Below are positions 54,118 to 63,777 of a stretch of DNA of 64,000 nt, one piece after another. Source of the stretch: Planctomycetota bacterium. Its GTDB lineage: Bacteria; Planctomycetota; UBA1135; GCA-002686595. The position numbers were made by a program, and so were the translations under genes. The notes beneath the pieces are model-generated. The model worked only from the letters and a program-made list of their open reading frames with translations, was not told the DNA's origin and made no database searches. The DNA lies in assembly GCA_016795325.1 (NCBI GenBank), contig JAEUHY010000059.1:356424-420423 (forward strand), read 5' to 3'. Position 1 is the stretch's first letter; each line of letters opens with the position of its first letter.

Positions 54118-55859
54118 AGCTTGGCGAGCTCGGCTTGCGCCTGTTGGCGCGACCAGGTGTCGGAGTACCAGCCCGGCTGCGCGAGCAACTCGTCGTGGCG
54201 TCCGCGCTGCACGACGCGGCCGCGTTCGAGCACGACGATCTGGTCGGCGTGGCGCACCGTCGAGAGGCGGTGCGCGGCGATGATCACCGTGCGGCCGTGG
54301 CTGGCGCTCTTGAGGTTGCGCACGAGCGCCGCTTCGGTCTCGGTGTCGACGGCGCTGAGCGCATCGTCGAGCACGAGCACACGCGGATCGGCGGCCAGCG
54401 CGCGCGCGATGCAGGTGCGCTGACGCTGTCCGCCCGAGAGCGTCACGCCGCGCTCGCCGATCTTCTGGTCGTAGCCCGCGGGGAACGTGGCGACTTCCGA
54501 GGCCATGCTCGCCCGCTCGGCGAGGCTCGCGATCTGCTCGTCGCTCAGGCGCTCCTCGGCGCCGAAGCCGACGTTGTCGCGCCACGTGTCGGAGAACAAG
54601 AAGCTGTCCTGCGGCACGTAGCCCAGGGCCTTGCGCAGCGTCGAGAGCGACAGCTGGTCGATCTTGACGCCGTCGAGGCGGATCTCGCCCGACTGCGCTT
54701 CGAACAGGCGCGCGAGCAGGTTGAGGAGCGAACTCTTGCCGCTTCCGGTGGGGCCCACGACGCCCAGCACGGTGTTGGCCGGAATCGACAGGCTCACGTC
54801 GTCGACCGCCGGCCGTTCGGCGCCCGCGTGGCGGAAGCTGACGTGTGCGAGCTCGAGGCGGCCTTCGACGTTCGCGAGTTCGACCGGCTGCTCCGGATCG
54901 CCGATCGCTGGCCGCGTTTCGAGCAGCTCGCCGATGCGTTTGGCGCTCACCACGGCGCGCGGATAGATGCCCGCCATCCAGCCCAGCGCGATGATCGGCC
55001 AGAAGAGTTTGGCGATGAGGTCGATGAACTTGAACAGGTCGCCGGCCGGCAGGCTCTTGTCGACCATCGCCAGGCCGCCGACGAGCACGATCGGCAGGAA
55101 GGTCAGGTCCTTGGAGCCCCAAGTGATCGCGTGCGTCACGCCGCGCGCGCGGCCGAGCGCGAGCTGGTGCGCGAGGTTCTTCGCCGAGGCGGCCTCGAAG
55201 CGTTTGGATTGCTGTTCCTCGCGCGCGTAGCCCTTGACGACGCGGATGCCGCTGAACGCTTCCTGCGCCTTGTGGCTGATTTCGGCGGCGCTCTCCTGCA
55301 CGGCGAGCGAGTGCCGCTCGAGGCGCGGGCTCATCCACTTCATCCCCAGGCCCATGATCACCAGCGGCACGACCATCCACAGCGCGACCGAGGCGTCGAG
55401 CAGGAACAGGTAGCCCAAGCTCGCCGGCACCATGACGAGCGCGCCGACCGTGTACATGAGTCCCGGGCCGAGGAACATGCGCACGTTCTCGACGTCGCTG
55501 GTCAGGCGCGAGACGAGGTCGCCGGAGCGGTGCTGCACGTGGAACGAGAGCGGCAGTTCGACGAGCTTGTCGAACAGGTCCTGCTTGAGACCGATCTCGA
55601 CGTAGCGCGAGACGCACACGATCCACCAGCGCTGCAGGTAGCGGAACAGGCCGCGCACGAAGGCCACGATCAACATCAGCCAGAACATGCCGGCCAGGAA
55701 GTTCGTGTCCGAGCCCTCACGCAGCTGCGCGATCGCGTCGCCGACGAGTTTGGTGATCCACACGTCGCCCAACGCGCCGAGGGGAATGCAGGCCACTCCC
55801 GCCGCGAGCGTCCAGCGGTAGCGCAGGAAGCGCTTGAATTGGATCCACAGTTCCCTCAC
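54114..55859 (-). CDS. ABC exporter half-transporter, BmrC-like subunit (degenerate Walker B)
   Basis: The 581-residue half-exporter has six membrane helices and an ATPase domain: Walker A GPTGSGKSS, signature LSGGQRQ, and Walker B VLVLDDALSAVD, where the catalytic Glu is replaced by Asp. This substitution, with the partner's degenerate LSTGE, builds one non-canonical site, as in BmrC/BmrD or TM287/288 heterodimers. GTG start lies 7 bp after the M28 peptidase stop. Substrate unknown. Confidence 0.88.
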   Translation of the reverse strand: MRELWIQFKRFLRYRWTLAAGVACIPLGALGDVWITKLVGDAIAQLREGSDTNFLAGMFWLMLIVAFVRGLFRYLQRWWIVCVSRYVEIGLKQDLFDKLVELPLSFHVQHRSGDLVSRLTSDVENVRMFLGPGLMYTVGALVMVPASLGYLFLLDASVALWMVVPLVIMGLGMKWMSPRLERHSLAVQESAAEISHKAQEAFSGIRVVKGYAREEQQSKRFEAASAKNLAHQLALGRARGVTHAITWGSKDLTFLPIVLVGGLAMVDKSLPAGDLFKFIDLIAKLFWPIIALGWMAGIYPRAVVSAKRIGELLETRPAIGDPEQPVELANVEGRLELAHVSFRHAGAERPAVDDVSLSIPANTVLGVVGPTGSGKSSLLNLLARLFEAQSGEIRLDGVKIDQLSLSTLRKALGYVPQDSFLFSDTWRDNVGFGAEERLSDEQIASLAERASMASEVATFPAGYDQKIGERGVTLSGGQRQRTCIARALAADPRVLVLDDALSAVDTETEAALVRNLKSASHGRTVIIAAHRLSTVRHADQIVVLERGRVVQRGRHDELLAQPGWYSDTWSRQQAQAELAKL

Positions 55860-55866
55860 GTGAAGC

Positions 55867-57840
55867 TCAGCGCGAAGCGGGACTCTTGGGCTGGTCGGCG
55901 CCCGTGCTCAAGCTGCGGACGGCGGCGCGCGCGCGCGCGACGGTGAAGGCGACGTTGTTCGCGCGGGTTGCTGCGTCGCGCGCCGCACGCAAGTGGGGGA
56001 ACGTCTCGACGCCGTAGCCGTTCTCCAGCGCCGGCGCCCACAGCGAATTGCGCAGCCACGCTCGTCCGGCGAGCGGCGCCGACGTTTCGAAGAGCTCGTA
56101 GAAGCGCTGGGGACGCGACCACGCGCTCCCAGCGACCTCGCGCGCTTGTGCAGCGCATTCGTCGAACGCAGCGGCCAGGGCCGCGGCCTCTTCCGCGCTC
56201 GCGGCGCCGCTCTGCTGTGCGGCGCGCGCGTGTGCTGCCAGCGCTTGCGCAGCCTCGGCGACGTCGAAGCCGCCGCCGGGGCGCGCCGCGAGCTCGACGA
56301 GCAGCTCGGCGACGAACGCGCCGAGCATCTCGTGCCCGACAAAACCCGGATCGAGGAAACGCTCGACCACGGCGAAGTCGTCGAAGGCCGTGTGGTACTG
56401 GCCGCCCGAGTTGCCCGAGAAGCCGACGTTGAGCACGGGCACGTTGAGATGGTGCGCGAACACCGCGTCATCGGAGCCGGCGCCCGGCAGGCCCAGGCTC
56501 GGCTGGCCGTCCTTCACGCGCGAGCACCAGTCCTCCCACAGCGACTTCGCGCCGTCGGCGGTGCGCGAGTGCTCGGCGACCGCACGCACAACGCCGAGCA
56601 TGCCCGGCGTGCCGCTCGCGCTGAACTGCACGCCGCTGACGGCCGCGTCGGTGTTCACGTACGCGAGGCAGTTGCGGCGCAGGAACTCCGCGTTGGCTTC
56701 GCCCCACTCGGTGCTGCCGATCAGGCCGAACTCCTCCGCATCCCAGAACGAGAGCTGCAGTGTGGTGTCGCTCTTCCAGCCCGCCTTCGCGCGTGCGCCG
56801 AGGTGCTCGGCGGCGCGCAGCAACGCCACGCAACCCGAACCGGAGTCGTGCGCGCCGCGCACCCAGGCGTCGCGGTGCGAGCCCGCGATCACGACCTGCT
56901 CCGTCGCGCCGGCGAGTCGGCCGTGGACGTTGACGATGCGGCGCAGCGTCAGCGGCGCGTCGATCTCGAGCGCGACCTCGGTCGGTCCCGGCCCGAGCGG
57001 CTTGCCGTCGGCGTCGGGCGCGAGGTGCGCGAGCAACGTGCGCGCGTCGCGCGCGCCGATCGGCAGGCACAGGATCTTGGGCAACGCCTCGCGCGCTTGG
57101 TCGAGCGTGACCCGCTCGCCGTCTTCGCCCGGCCGCGCCGAGGGACCGTTCGGCGTCGTCGGATCCCCGGGCGCGAGCGACACCGGCAGGATCGAACCAC
57201 GCTGCGTTTCCCAGTCGGGCTTCCACGGCCCTTCCGGCCACACGGGGCCCTTCTCGCCGCCGTCTTCGCTGGAGGGCGTGAAGAGCAGCACGCCCGCGCA
57301 GCCGAACTCGTGCGCGAGCTGCGCCTTCACGCCGCGGTACGCGCGCCCGTAGCGCACGAGCGCGATCGCGCCCTTCAGCTGGACCTTCGCAGCGCGCAGG
57401 CGCTCGAAGTCCGCGCGCAGCCCGTATCCGGCGTCGACCACCGGACCGCGCACGGCGCCGCTCGCGCTCCAGGCGTTGAAGGGCGGCAGATCGGCGGGCG
57501 GAATCGCGTTGGCGTCGAAGCTCGCGAGGCGCTCGAAGAGCGGCGTCTTCGAGGCGCCGTTCGAGAAACCCGCGAGGCGAGTGCTGCGCGGATAGGTGAG
57601 CAGCACTTCCCGTTCGTCGAACTCGACCGTCCAACCGGCCTGCTCGAGCCGCCGCGCGACGAGCGTCGCGCCGACTTGGCTTCCGCTCGTGCCGGCGAGG
57701 CGCGTGGTGCTGCACAGCTCCAGCAGCAACTCGCGCGAGCGCGGGGCCGCGCCGGCGGGGGCGGTTTCTTGCGCCCGAGCCTGGGGAGCGGAAAACGGCG
57801 CGGCGGAGAGGACCGCGAGGATCGCAAGGCGCAGCTTCAA
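55867..57840 (-). CDS. M28B peptidase (glutamate carboxypeptidase II-like)
   Basis: The 657-residue secreted protein has a signal peptide (LAILAVLSAAPFSAPQARA), a PA-like insertion domain (residues 120-260), and an M28 catalytic core with the cocatalytic zinc ligands HRDAW, GAHDSGSG, WDAEEFGL (Glu pair), VNTDA and YHTAFDDF. The C-terminal part is a helical dimerisation-like domain. TTG start. It follows the DUF3299 gene after 20 bp. The family removes C-terminal residues from peptides. Confidence 0.86.
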   Translation of the reverse strand: MKLRLAILAVLSAAPFSAPQARAQETAPAGAAPRSRELLLELCSTTRLAGTSGSQVGATLVARRLEQAGWTVEFDEREVLLTYPRSTRLAGFSNGASKTPLFERLASFDANAIPPADLPPFNAWSASGAVRGPVVDAGYGLRADFERLRAAKVQLKGAIALVRYGRAYRGVKAQLAHEFGCAGVLLFTPSSEDGGEKGPVWPEGPWKPDWETQRGSILPVSLAPGDPTTPNGPSARPGEDGERVTLDQAREALPKILCLPIGARDARTLLAHLAPDADGKPLGPGPTEVALEIDAPLTLRRIVNVHGRLAGATEQVVIAGSHRDAWVRGAHDSGSGCVALLRAAEHLGARAKAGWKSDTTLQLSFWDAEEFGLIGSTEWGEANAEFLRRNCLAYVNTDAAVSGVQFSASGTPGMLGVVRAVAEHSRTADGAKSLWEDWCSRVKDGQPSLGLPGAGSDDAVFAHHLNVPVLNVGFSGNSGGQYHTAFDDFAVVERFLDPGFVGHEMLGAFVAELLVELAARPGGGFDVAEAAQALAAHARAAQQSGAASAEEAAALAAAFDECAAQAREVAGSAWSRPQRFYELFETSAPLAGRAWLRNSLWAPALENGYGVETFPHLRAARDAATRANNVAFTVARARAAVRSLSTGADQPKSPASR

Positions 57841-57860
57841 GCGCGCCAGGATAGCAGCCG

Positions 57861-58520
57861 CTACTGTTCCTCGACGATCGCGACGGCGTCGGGAGTCATG
57901 CGGTACAGAGCCGTGACAACCTCGCCGGACTTGGCCTCGCCGACCAGCAGCTTGCCGCGGATCTCGATCTTGTCGAAGTAGGTGTACTCGGCGTGCTCGC
58001 CCTCGGGCATGGTCACGTCGATCCACTCGTTGAGGCGCGGGATCATCCCGAAGCAGCAGCCGCCGGGGATGTTGGTGAGCAGGAAGCTCTTCACGCCGCT
58101 CTTGTCGAAGTCGATCGGCTGCATGTAGCCGTGCACGAAGACCTTGGCCTGGTCGAGCGCGCGCACTTCGAAGGGGATGCGCTCGGCGGCCGACTGGCTC
58201 GCCTGCCCGCTGGTCGTCGACCACTCGTACTCGTAGGAGGTGAGCAGCTCGAAACTCACCTCGAGGTAACCGTCGACGAAACGCGGCGGCTTGGTGGGGG
58301 GCGCCTCGGCCGCCAGCGTCGCTCCGGTGAGCGCGCGCACCTCGGCGGGCAAGCTGCTCGTCGGCGCCGGATCGGGCGCGAGCGGCTTGGCGGGGATGAT
58401 CCCTGTGCCGGCGGCGGAGCGGATCGGCTTGCCGCGCGGAGGCGGCCCGCTCGGAAGCGGCGCCGGCGGTTCGTCGCAGCCGACGGCGCACAGCAGCAGA
58501 CACACGACTAGGCGCTTCAT
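57861..58520 (-). CDS. DUF3299-family lipoprotein
   Basis: The 219-residue lipoprotein has the signal LLLCAVGC (Cys15), a Pro-rich linker and a DUF3299 domain: VRALDQAKVFVHGYMQP, LTNIPGGCCFGMIPRLNEWIDV, with the Cys pair in PGGCCFG. The family is a small beta-barrel of unknown function. It often accompanies LolD/FtsX-like transporters, as here where it is 7 bp after the permease gene. Confidence 0.82.
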   Translation of the reverse strand: MKRLVVCLLLCAVGCDEPPAPLPSGPPPRGKPIRSAAGTGIIPAKPLAPDPAPTSSLPAEVRALTGATLAAEAPPTKPPRFVDGYLEVSFELLTSYEYEWSTTSGQASQSAAERIPFEVRALDQAKVFVHGYMQPIDFDKSGVKSFLLTNIPGGCCFGMIPRLNEWIDVTMPEGEHAEYTYFDKIEIRGKLLVGEAKSGEVVTALYRMTPDAVAIVEEQ

Positions 58521-58527
58521 CGTTGGT

Positions 58528-59802
58528 TCAGCTCAGCGGCGCGAGGTCATCGGCCACTTCGACCGAATACGCCTTCCAGGCCGGAAGTAGGCCGCACAAC
58601 GCGCCGAGCACGACCATGCCCAGGGGCGCGAGCGCGACGCTCGTTTCGATCTCGAACGGATCGAGCACGACGCCAGTCTGCGCGCGGATCGCTTCGCGCG
58701 CCACCGCGAAGATCGCGACGTAGATCGCGCAGCCGGCGAGCGCGCCGAGCGCGGCGATCGCGCCGGCCTGCAGCACGACGCTCGCGAACAGTTGAGCGCG
58801 TGTGGCGCCGAGCGCGCGCAGGATCGCGAGCTCGCGCCGCCGCTGCGCCATGGCGTCGTAGAGGCTGGCGACGATCGACGCGGCGGCGACGAGCACGGTT
58901 GCGTACGCGACCAGCTCGAGCACGCGGCTCATCCAGCCGATCTTGTCGAACAGCTCGAGCACCACGCGCGACACGGGCCAGGCGAGCGTCGCTTCCTTGC
59001 CGTCGCGGTTGAACTTCTGCTCGAGCTGCAGGCCGACCTGCGGCGCGTCGAAGGCGAGCAGCACCGCGCTCACCTCCTTCTTGTCGTCCGGGATCTCCTC
59101 GTGGTGCTCGGCGTGGTACTCCTCGCCGTCGCCGCGCAGCACGTGGCCGTCCATCCGGAACATGCCCTCGAGCGGAATCCACAGCACACGGTCGGCCGGC
59201 GTGTTGGTCGGCTCGAGCACGCCGACGACGACGTAGTCCTCGTCGTGGTCGTGCCCGCCGCTCGTCGGTCCGTGGCTCGGGTGGATGGTGTCGCCCACGC
59301 GCACGCCGGTTTTTTGCGCGACGAAACTGCCCACCAGCGCCTCGCGCAGCTCCTCGTCGAACACGCGGCCGCCGGGTGCGACGCGCGGCGCGCGGCCGCG
59401 CAACTTGGCGTCGTCGAACTGCTCCGCGGTAGTGCCGACGATGCGGAAACCCTTCCAGTTGTCGCCGACCGCGTAGGGAACCGCAGCGCGCACGCCGGGC
59501 GCCGCGCGCACTTCCTCGTACGTCTTCCACGGCAAGTTGCCGGGGGAAGTTTCGAGGTGGAACACGCTGTTGAGCACGAGCTGCGTCGCGCTCGAGCGCA
59601 CGCCGAGCACCGCGTCGAAGGGCGAGCCTTCGAGCAGGAAGGCGCGCTCGCTCTGCGCGCGGATGCCGAGCACGGCCATCACGAGTCCGCAGGCGAGCGC
59701 CAGCGAGGCCGCGGTGATCGAGGTCGAAACCGCGTGCTGCGCCAAGCTGCGGCGCGCGAGCATCCACAGTCCGAATCCGCCTGAATTCATGCGCGTGCTC
59801 AC
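58528..59802 (-). CDS. FtsX/MacB-like ABC permease
   Basis: The 424-residue permease has one N-terminal helix (about 22-44), a large periplasmic domain (45-285), and three C-terminal helices with the FtsX signature (ELAILRALGATRAQLFASVVL). A His-rich loop (SGGHDHDEDY and EYHAEHHEE) is unusual and may bind metal. GTG start at 59800-59802 overlaps the LolD stop; an ATG four codons further in is an alternative. It works with the upstream ATPase. Confidence 0.85.
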   Translation of the reverse strand: MSTRMNSGGFGLWMLARRSLAQHAVSTSITAASLALACGLVMAVLGIRAQSERAFLLEGSPFDAVLGVRSSATQLVLNSVFHLETSPGNLPWKTYEEVRAAPGVRAAVPYAVGDNWKGFRIVGTTAEQFDDAKLRGRAPRVAPGGRVFDEELREALVGSFVAQKTGVRVGDTIHPSHGPTSGGHDHDEDYVVVGVLEPTNTPADRVLWIPLEGMFRMDGHVLRGDGEEYHAEHHEEIPDDKKEVSAVLLAFDAPQVGLQLEQKFNRDGKEATLAWPVSRVVLELFDKIGWMSRVLELVAYATVLVAAASIVASLYDAMAQRRRELAILRALGATRAQLFASVVLQAGAIAALGALAGCAIYVAIFAVAREAIRAQTGVVLDPFEIETSVALAPLGMVVLGALCGLLPAWKAYSVEVADDLAPLS

Positions 59803-60491
59803 GCGCGCGCTCCGGCCGCGGCGCGGCGGTTGAGGGTCGCGAGGTCGACCACGCGAGCGAACCGTGCGACCACACGTTCGTCGTGGCTGACCAGCAAGAG
59901 CGCGGCGCCGCTCGCTTTGCACAGCGACAGGATCAGCTCGAGCGCGGCGTCGGCGTGCTCGCGGTCGAGGTTGCCCGTGGGCTCGTCGGCGAGCACGAGC
60001 GCCGGCGTGTTGGCGAGCGCGCGCGCGACGGCGACACGCTGCTGCTGGCCGATCGAGAGCTGCCGCGGTTTGTAGTTGAGGCGCGCGCCGAGTCCGACCT
60101 GCTCGAGCAGGCTCTTTGCGCGCGCGAGGTCGACGCGTCCGCCGAACTTCATCGCCAGCGCGATGTTCTCGAGCGCCGTGAAGCCCTGCAGCAAATGGAA
60201 CGACTGGTAGATGTAGCCGACGTGCTTCGCGCGCCAGTGGTCGCGTTGCGCTTCGCCCAGGCGCGCGACGTCCGCTCCCGCGACGTGCACCGCGCCGGCG
60301 TCGGGCTTGATGAGCCCGGCGATGATGTGGAGCAAGGTCGTCTTGCCCGAACCGCTCGAGCCGCGCAGCGCGACCTGCTCGCCGCGCGCCACTTCGAAGC
60401 GCTCGACGTCGAGCACCTCGACGCGGCCGCCTTCGGGCGCGTTGTAGGCCTTCTTCACGGCTTCCAAGCGCAGAACGGGTTCGGTGCTCAT
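59799..60491 (-). CDS. LolD/MacB-type ABC transporter ATPase
   Basis: The 230-residue ATPase has Walker A GSSGSGKTT, Q loop QSFHLL, signature LSIGQQQR (usual LSGGQQQR), Walker B LVLADEPTGNLD and the H-loop VSHDERV, all typical of the LolD/MacB/FtsE group. It is the first gene of the minus-strand run lolD, ftsX, DUF3299, M28 and ABC exporter. It drives the permease for lipoprotein or small-molecule export; the substrate is unknown. Confidence 0.88.
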   Translation of the reverse strand: MSTEPVLRLEAVKKAYNAPEGGRVEVLDVERFEVARGEQVALRGSSGSGKTTLLHIIAGLIKPDAGAVHVAGADVARLGEAQRDHWRAKHVGYIYQSFHLLQGFTALENIALAMKFGGRVDLARAKSLLEQVGLGARLNYKPRQLSIGQQQRVAVARALANTPALVLADEPTGNLDREHADAALELILSLCKASGAALLLVSHDERVVARFARVVDLATLNRRAAAGARA

Positions 60492-60609
60492 CGGGGCGCA
60501 CGATTGTGCGGCCCGGAACGCGCCGGGCAAAGCCCGAGCACGTCGGGCTACGCAAGCTGTGCGCGAGGCGTCGCCGGGCCGTTCAGCGTCAGCGTGCGCA
60601 GGGAGCGAC

Positions 60610-62478
60610 TCAGTACTTTGGTTCGGGCAGCGCCAACTCGACTTCGCTGACGCCCAGGTCCGGTGTGACGACCCCATTGCGCCACGGTTCGGGCATGAGC
60701 GCGAATCCGGCGGGGAAGTCGATCCAACCGCTGCGCCGGTTCGCCTGCGGGTTGCGCGGCACGACGAACGCGATCGTCCGCGGTGGGGCGGTCCACTCGA
60801 AGCGGCCGTCGGCGTCGGTCCAGAGGAATGCAAACGGACTCCTGCGGCCCGCTTCTCCGCACAGCGCGAGGAGCAACGGCGCTTCCACGTTTCGTCCGCC
60901 GAGCGTCACGCGGCCCCGGACGGCGGACGGCGGCTTCGAATTCGCGTTGGACTCGTGCGAGTCGAGACGCAACTCGATTCCAGAGTACGTGGCGCCGGGT
61001 TGTGGATCGGAGATGCTCCAGCCCGACACGCTGTGACGTGTCGGGCCTTCGGCGACGAGCCAGGGCAAAGGGTTACCCAACGCCTCGAACACGAAACGGC
61101 CGTCGGCGGCCGTCTCGACGCTCACGCTGTTCATGAACTGGACTGCATAGACGCGGGCCGCGGCTGGACTCCCGTCGTGGTCGACGACGCGCCCCTCCAC
61201 GCGGTACGTGCCGGCGAACACAAGCTCGCATTCCAGCCGGTGGCCTTCGGCCGCCGGCAACGTTGAGCGGCACTCGCCACCATCGCTCGTGCAGGCGTTC
61301 ACGAGCGCCGGAGGTCCGCCGACCGCGGTGCACTCCGGACTGTTCCAAGCGATGCGCCAGCGCGAAGGGGAGACGATCTGCACAGCAGCAGATCGAGCGT
61401 CGACGCTGCACCAACCGATCTCCTCACCCGTCCCACAGCTCTGCGCGGGCCAACTGCCGTCGCGCACACGCACGTGCTGCAACACCGGCTGCGGCTCGCC
61501 CGGCGCACGCACGGCGCTCACCTCGATCCACGTCACAGGCTCGAGCCGCAGCGTGAGGTCGACGCCGCGCAGCGGCACGAATGCATCGCGAAAGCCCTTC
61601 GCACGCACGCGCACGTCCAGACGTGCATCCGCCGAGACGCCCGCGACCTTCACGATGCCGCGCTCGTCGCCGCGCTGCGGCGCGCGCCAGAACGTGCGGA
61701 ACGAACGGTACGAGAAACGCGGCGCATCACCGTCGGCGACGCCGGGCGGCGCCACTTCGAAGTCGGCGACGGGCGCGCCGTCGGGCGCCGTGATGCGCAG
61801 TTCGACGACGCGCTCGCGCTGCAGTGTGAAGTCGCGCACGTGCGGGCTTCCGGCGAGCAAGATCAGTTCGTTGTTCGGCGCGTCGGCGAAACCTGGCGCC
61901 GCGGCGCTCACCGTCACCGGCCCAGGCGGCAACGCGCTCAGCGAGTAGCGCCCGTTCTCGTCCGTCGTCGCGAGCGGCGCGCTGCCCCAGTGCTCGGGGC
62001 TCTCGGCGTCGACAGGACCGACCACTGCGAAGATGTGCGCGCCGGCGATCGGCGCACCCGACTCGTCGCGCACTTCACCGCGCAGCTCCACCGGCGTGTG
62101 CAGCGTGAACGCGCCGAGTTCGTAGCCGTCGTGCAGCAGATACACGTGCTCGACCACCGTCGGCGCGAGCGGCGGAGCATGGATCGTGAGCTGTGCGCCG
62201 TCGCGGTCCAGCCCGCGCGGCGCTTCGGCGCGCTGCAGTGCGAAACGGCCCTTCGCGTCGCTGTGCGCGCGGCCCAAAACCAGCCAGCCGCGCTCTCCAT
62301 CGCGCACCTGGAGCGTCAAGCTTGCGCCGCGCAATGGATGACCCGCTTCGTCGACCACCGAGCCCGTGAGGGCTCCGGGCAGCGCGCTGCTCTGGCCCTG
62401 ATGCTGCGCCGCAATCGCGTGCGGCGAACTCGCGCTGAGCGGGGCGAAAAGCAGCGTGGCGAGCGCGAGTGCGAGCAT
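60610..62478 (-). CDS. Secreted carboxypeptidase-regulatory-like protein
   Basis: The 622-residue protein has a signal peptide (ALALATLLFAPLSASS) and several beta-sandwich modules with the CarboxypepD_reg signature (LTGSVVDEAGHPLRGASLTL, ELRGEVRDESGAPIAGAHIF with ENGRYSLSALPPG). One module contains four or more Cys (SCGTGEEIGWCS, SPECTAVGG, CTSDGGEC), which could form disulfides. It resembles the protein at 18873-20837 in overall build. No enzyme domain is visible. Confidence 0.7.
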   Translation of the reverse strand: MLALALATLLFAPLSASSPHAIAAQHQGQSSALPGALTGSVVDEAGHPLRGASLTLQVRDGERGWLVLGRAHSDAKGRFALQRAEAPRGLDRDGAQLTIHAPPLAPTVVEHVYLLHDGYELGAFTLHTPVELRGEVRDESGAPIAGAHIFAVVGPVDAESPEHWGSAPLATTDENGRYSLSALPPGPVTVSAAAPGFADAPNNELILLAGSPHVRDFTLQRERVVELRITAPDGAPVADFEVAPPGVADGDAPRFSYRSFRTFWRAPQRGDERGIVKVAGVSADARLDVRVRAKGFRDAFVPLRGVDLTLRLEPVTWIEVSAVRAPGEPQPVLQHVRVRDGSWPAQSCGTGEEIGWCSVDARSAAVQIVSPSRWRIAWNSPECTAVGGPPALVNACTSDGGECRSTLPAAEGHRLECELVFAGTYRVEGRVVDHDGSPAAARVYAVQFMNSVSVETAADGRFVFEALGNPLPWLVAEGPTRHSVSGWSISDPQPGATYSGIELRLDSHESNANSKPPSAVRGRVTLGGRNVEAPLLLALCGEAGRRSPFAFLWTDADGRFEWTAPPRTIAFVVPRNPQANRRSGWIDFPAGFALMPEPWRNGVVTPDLGVSEVELALPEPKY

Positions 62479-62508
62479 GGAGCGGGCTACCTCGCCGCGT
62501 TCACGCGG

Positions 62509-63777
62509 TCACGGAGCGCGCAGCCAGCGCGCGAGCGCCTCGGCGCCGTAGGCCACGCCGGGCCCGGGCGTGGAGACGTGCATCTCTCCGTCCATGACGA
62601 TCACGCGGCGCGCCTTCACGGCGCGCAGCTGCGCCCACTCCGGGCGCTCTTCGAGTGCAGGCAGCTCGAGTTGCGTCCGTTCGAGACTCATGGAGCACGC
62701 GGCGAGCACGATCACGTCCGGATCGGCGGCGACGAGGTCCTTCCACTCGACACGTTTCGAGGCTTCTTTGGTGCTGCAGAGCACGGGCTCGCCGCCCGCC
62801 ACCTCGACCATCTCGGCGATCCACTCGCCCGACGCCCACAGCGGGTCGAACCACTCGAGCACGGCGACGCGCGGCCGCCGGGGGAGCGGCGGCAACGCAC
62901 GCAGTGCTTCGAAGCGTCGCTCGAACGCGCGCGCCGCGATCTGGCCGGCCGACGCGCGGCCGAGTGCGGTCCCGACGTCGCGGATGTTCTGCGCGATGTC
63001 GGCGAGCGAGTGGGGCGAGAGAACGACGAGTTCGGCGCAGCGCTCGCCTTGTTGCCCGAGCGCCGGCCCAACTTGGTCGGGCGTGACGGCGCACACCGGG
63101 CACAGGCCCTGACTCAGGACGTGCGTCGGCTCGAGCGCCCGGATGCGCTCTTCGTCGAGCGCGTACAGCTTCTCGCCGCGCTGCAGCGCGAGCTTCAACT
63201 CGTCGTCGATGCGCTTCATGCTCCAGTGTTCGGAGTCGATGCTGGTGCTCATCACCCGCGGCAATTCGCGGCCGTCGGGTTGGCGGCACAGGTGCGACAG
63301 CGCGACCAGGGAACGTTCCGCACCGACGGCGATCGCGATCTCGGTCGCCGCCGGCAGCAGCGACACCACGCGCACTTCGTTGTTCTCGCTCAACTTGCCC
63401 TCTCCGATCTTCCAGCCGATGTTCTCGCCGCCCTCGAGTTTGTGCCGCGCCGGAAGGTTCGGCCCGCCCTTGCCGTCCAGCGTCCAGAACCAGTAGCGAT
63501 CCAGGCGCGGATCCGGCCCGACACCATCGATCGACCACACATCTTCTTTCGAGCAGCACAGCCAGTCCTGTTCGACCGGCGCCGCGGCGCGCGTGGCGAC
63601 CACGACGCTCGCGCCGCGTTCGATCTCGACCTTGCGCTCGAGCGCGGGGCGGCCCGCGCCGAACTCGATCTTCACCGTCACTTGCACGCGCTGCTGCGCG
63701 CGCGCCGCGCCCGCGGTCGCGCCCACAGTCGCGCACAGTGCGATGGCCCAAACGGCGAGCAGTCGGACGTTCTTCAT
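62509..63777 (-). CDS. DUF4430 fused to cobalamin-binding (BtuF-like) periplasmic protein
   Basis: The 422-residue protein has a signal peptide ending ARAQ, then a DUF4430 domain (about 30-130) with RYWFWTLDGKGGPNLP and a Gly-Trp turn, and then a periplasmic binding domain from about residue 135 (VVSLLPAATEIAIAVGAE, LSHLCRQPDG, SQGLCPVCAV, VLSPHSLADIAQNIRDVG). The second half matches the 'cobalamin-binding protein' branch of the BtuF family, which has those Cys motifs. DUF4430 is related to the C-terminal domain of transcobalamin. No transporter genes are adjacent. Confidence 0.78.
   Translation of the reverse strand: MKNVRLLAVWAIALCATVGATAGAARAQQRVQVTVKIEFGAGRPALERKVEIERGASVVVATRAAAPVEQDWLCCSKEDVWSIDGVGPDPRLDRYWFWTLDGKGGPNLPARHKLEGGENIGWKIGEGKLSENNEVRVVSLLPAATEIAIAVGAERSLVALSHLCRQPDGRELPRVMSTSIDSEHWSMKRIDDELKLALQRGEKLYALDEERIRALEPTHVLSQGLCPVCAVTPDQVGPALGQQGERCAELVVLSPHSLADIAQNIRDVGTALGRASAGQIAARAFERRFEALRALPPLPRRPRVAVLEWFDPLWASGEWIAEMVEVAGGEPVLCSTKEASKRVEWKDLVAADPDVIVLAACSMSLERTQLELPALEERPEWAQLRAVKARRVIVMDGEMHVSTPGPGVAYGAEALARWLRAP

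Noticed and set aside
52234..55946. Long plus-strand frames over the ABC exporter genes
   Set aside because: They are antisense shadows of the two ABC genes and have no homology-like motifs.
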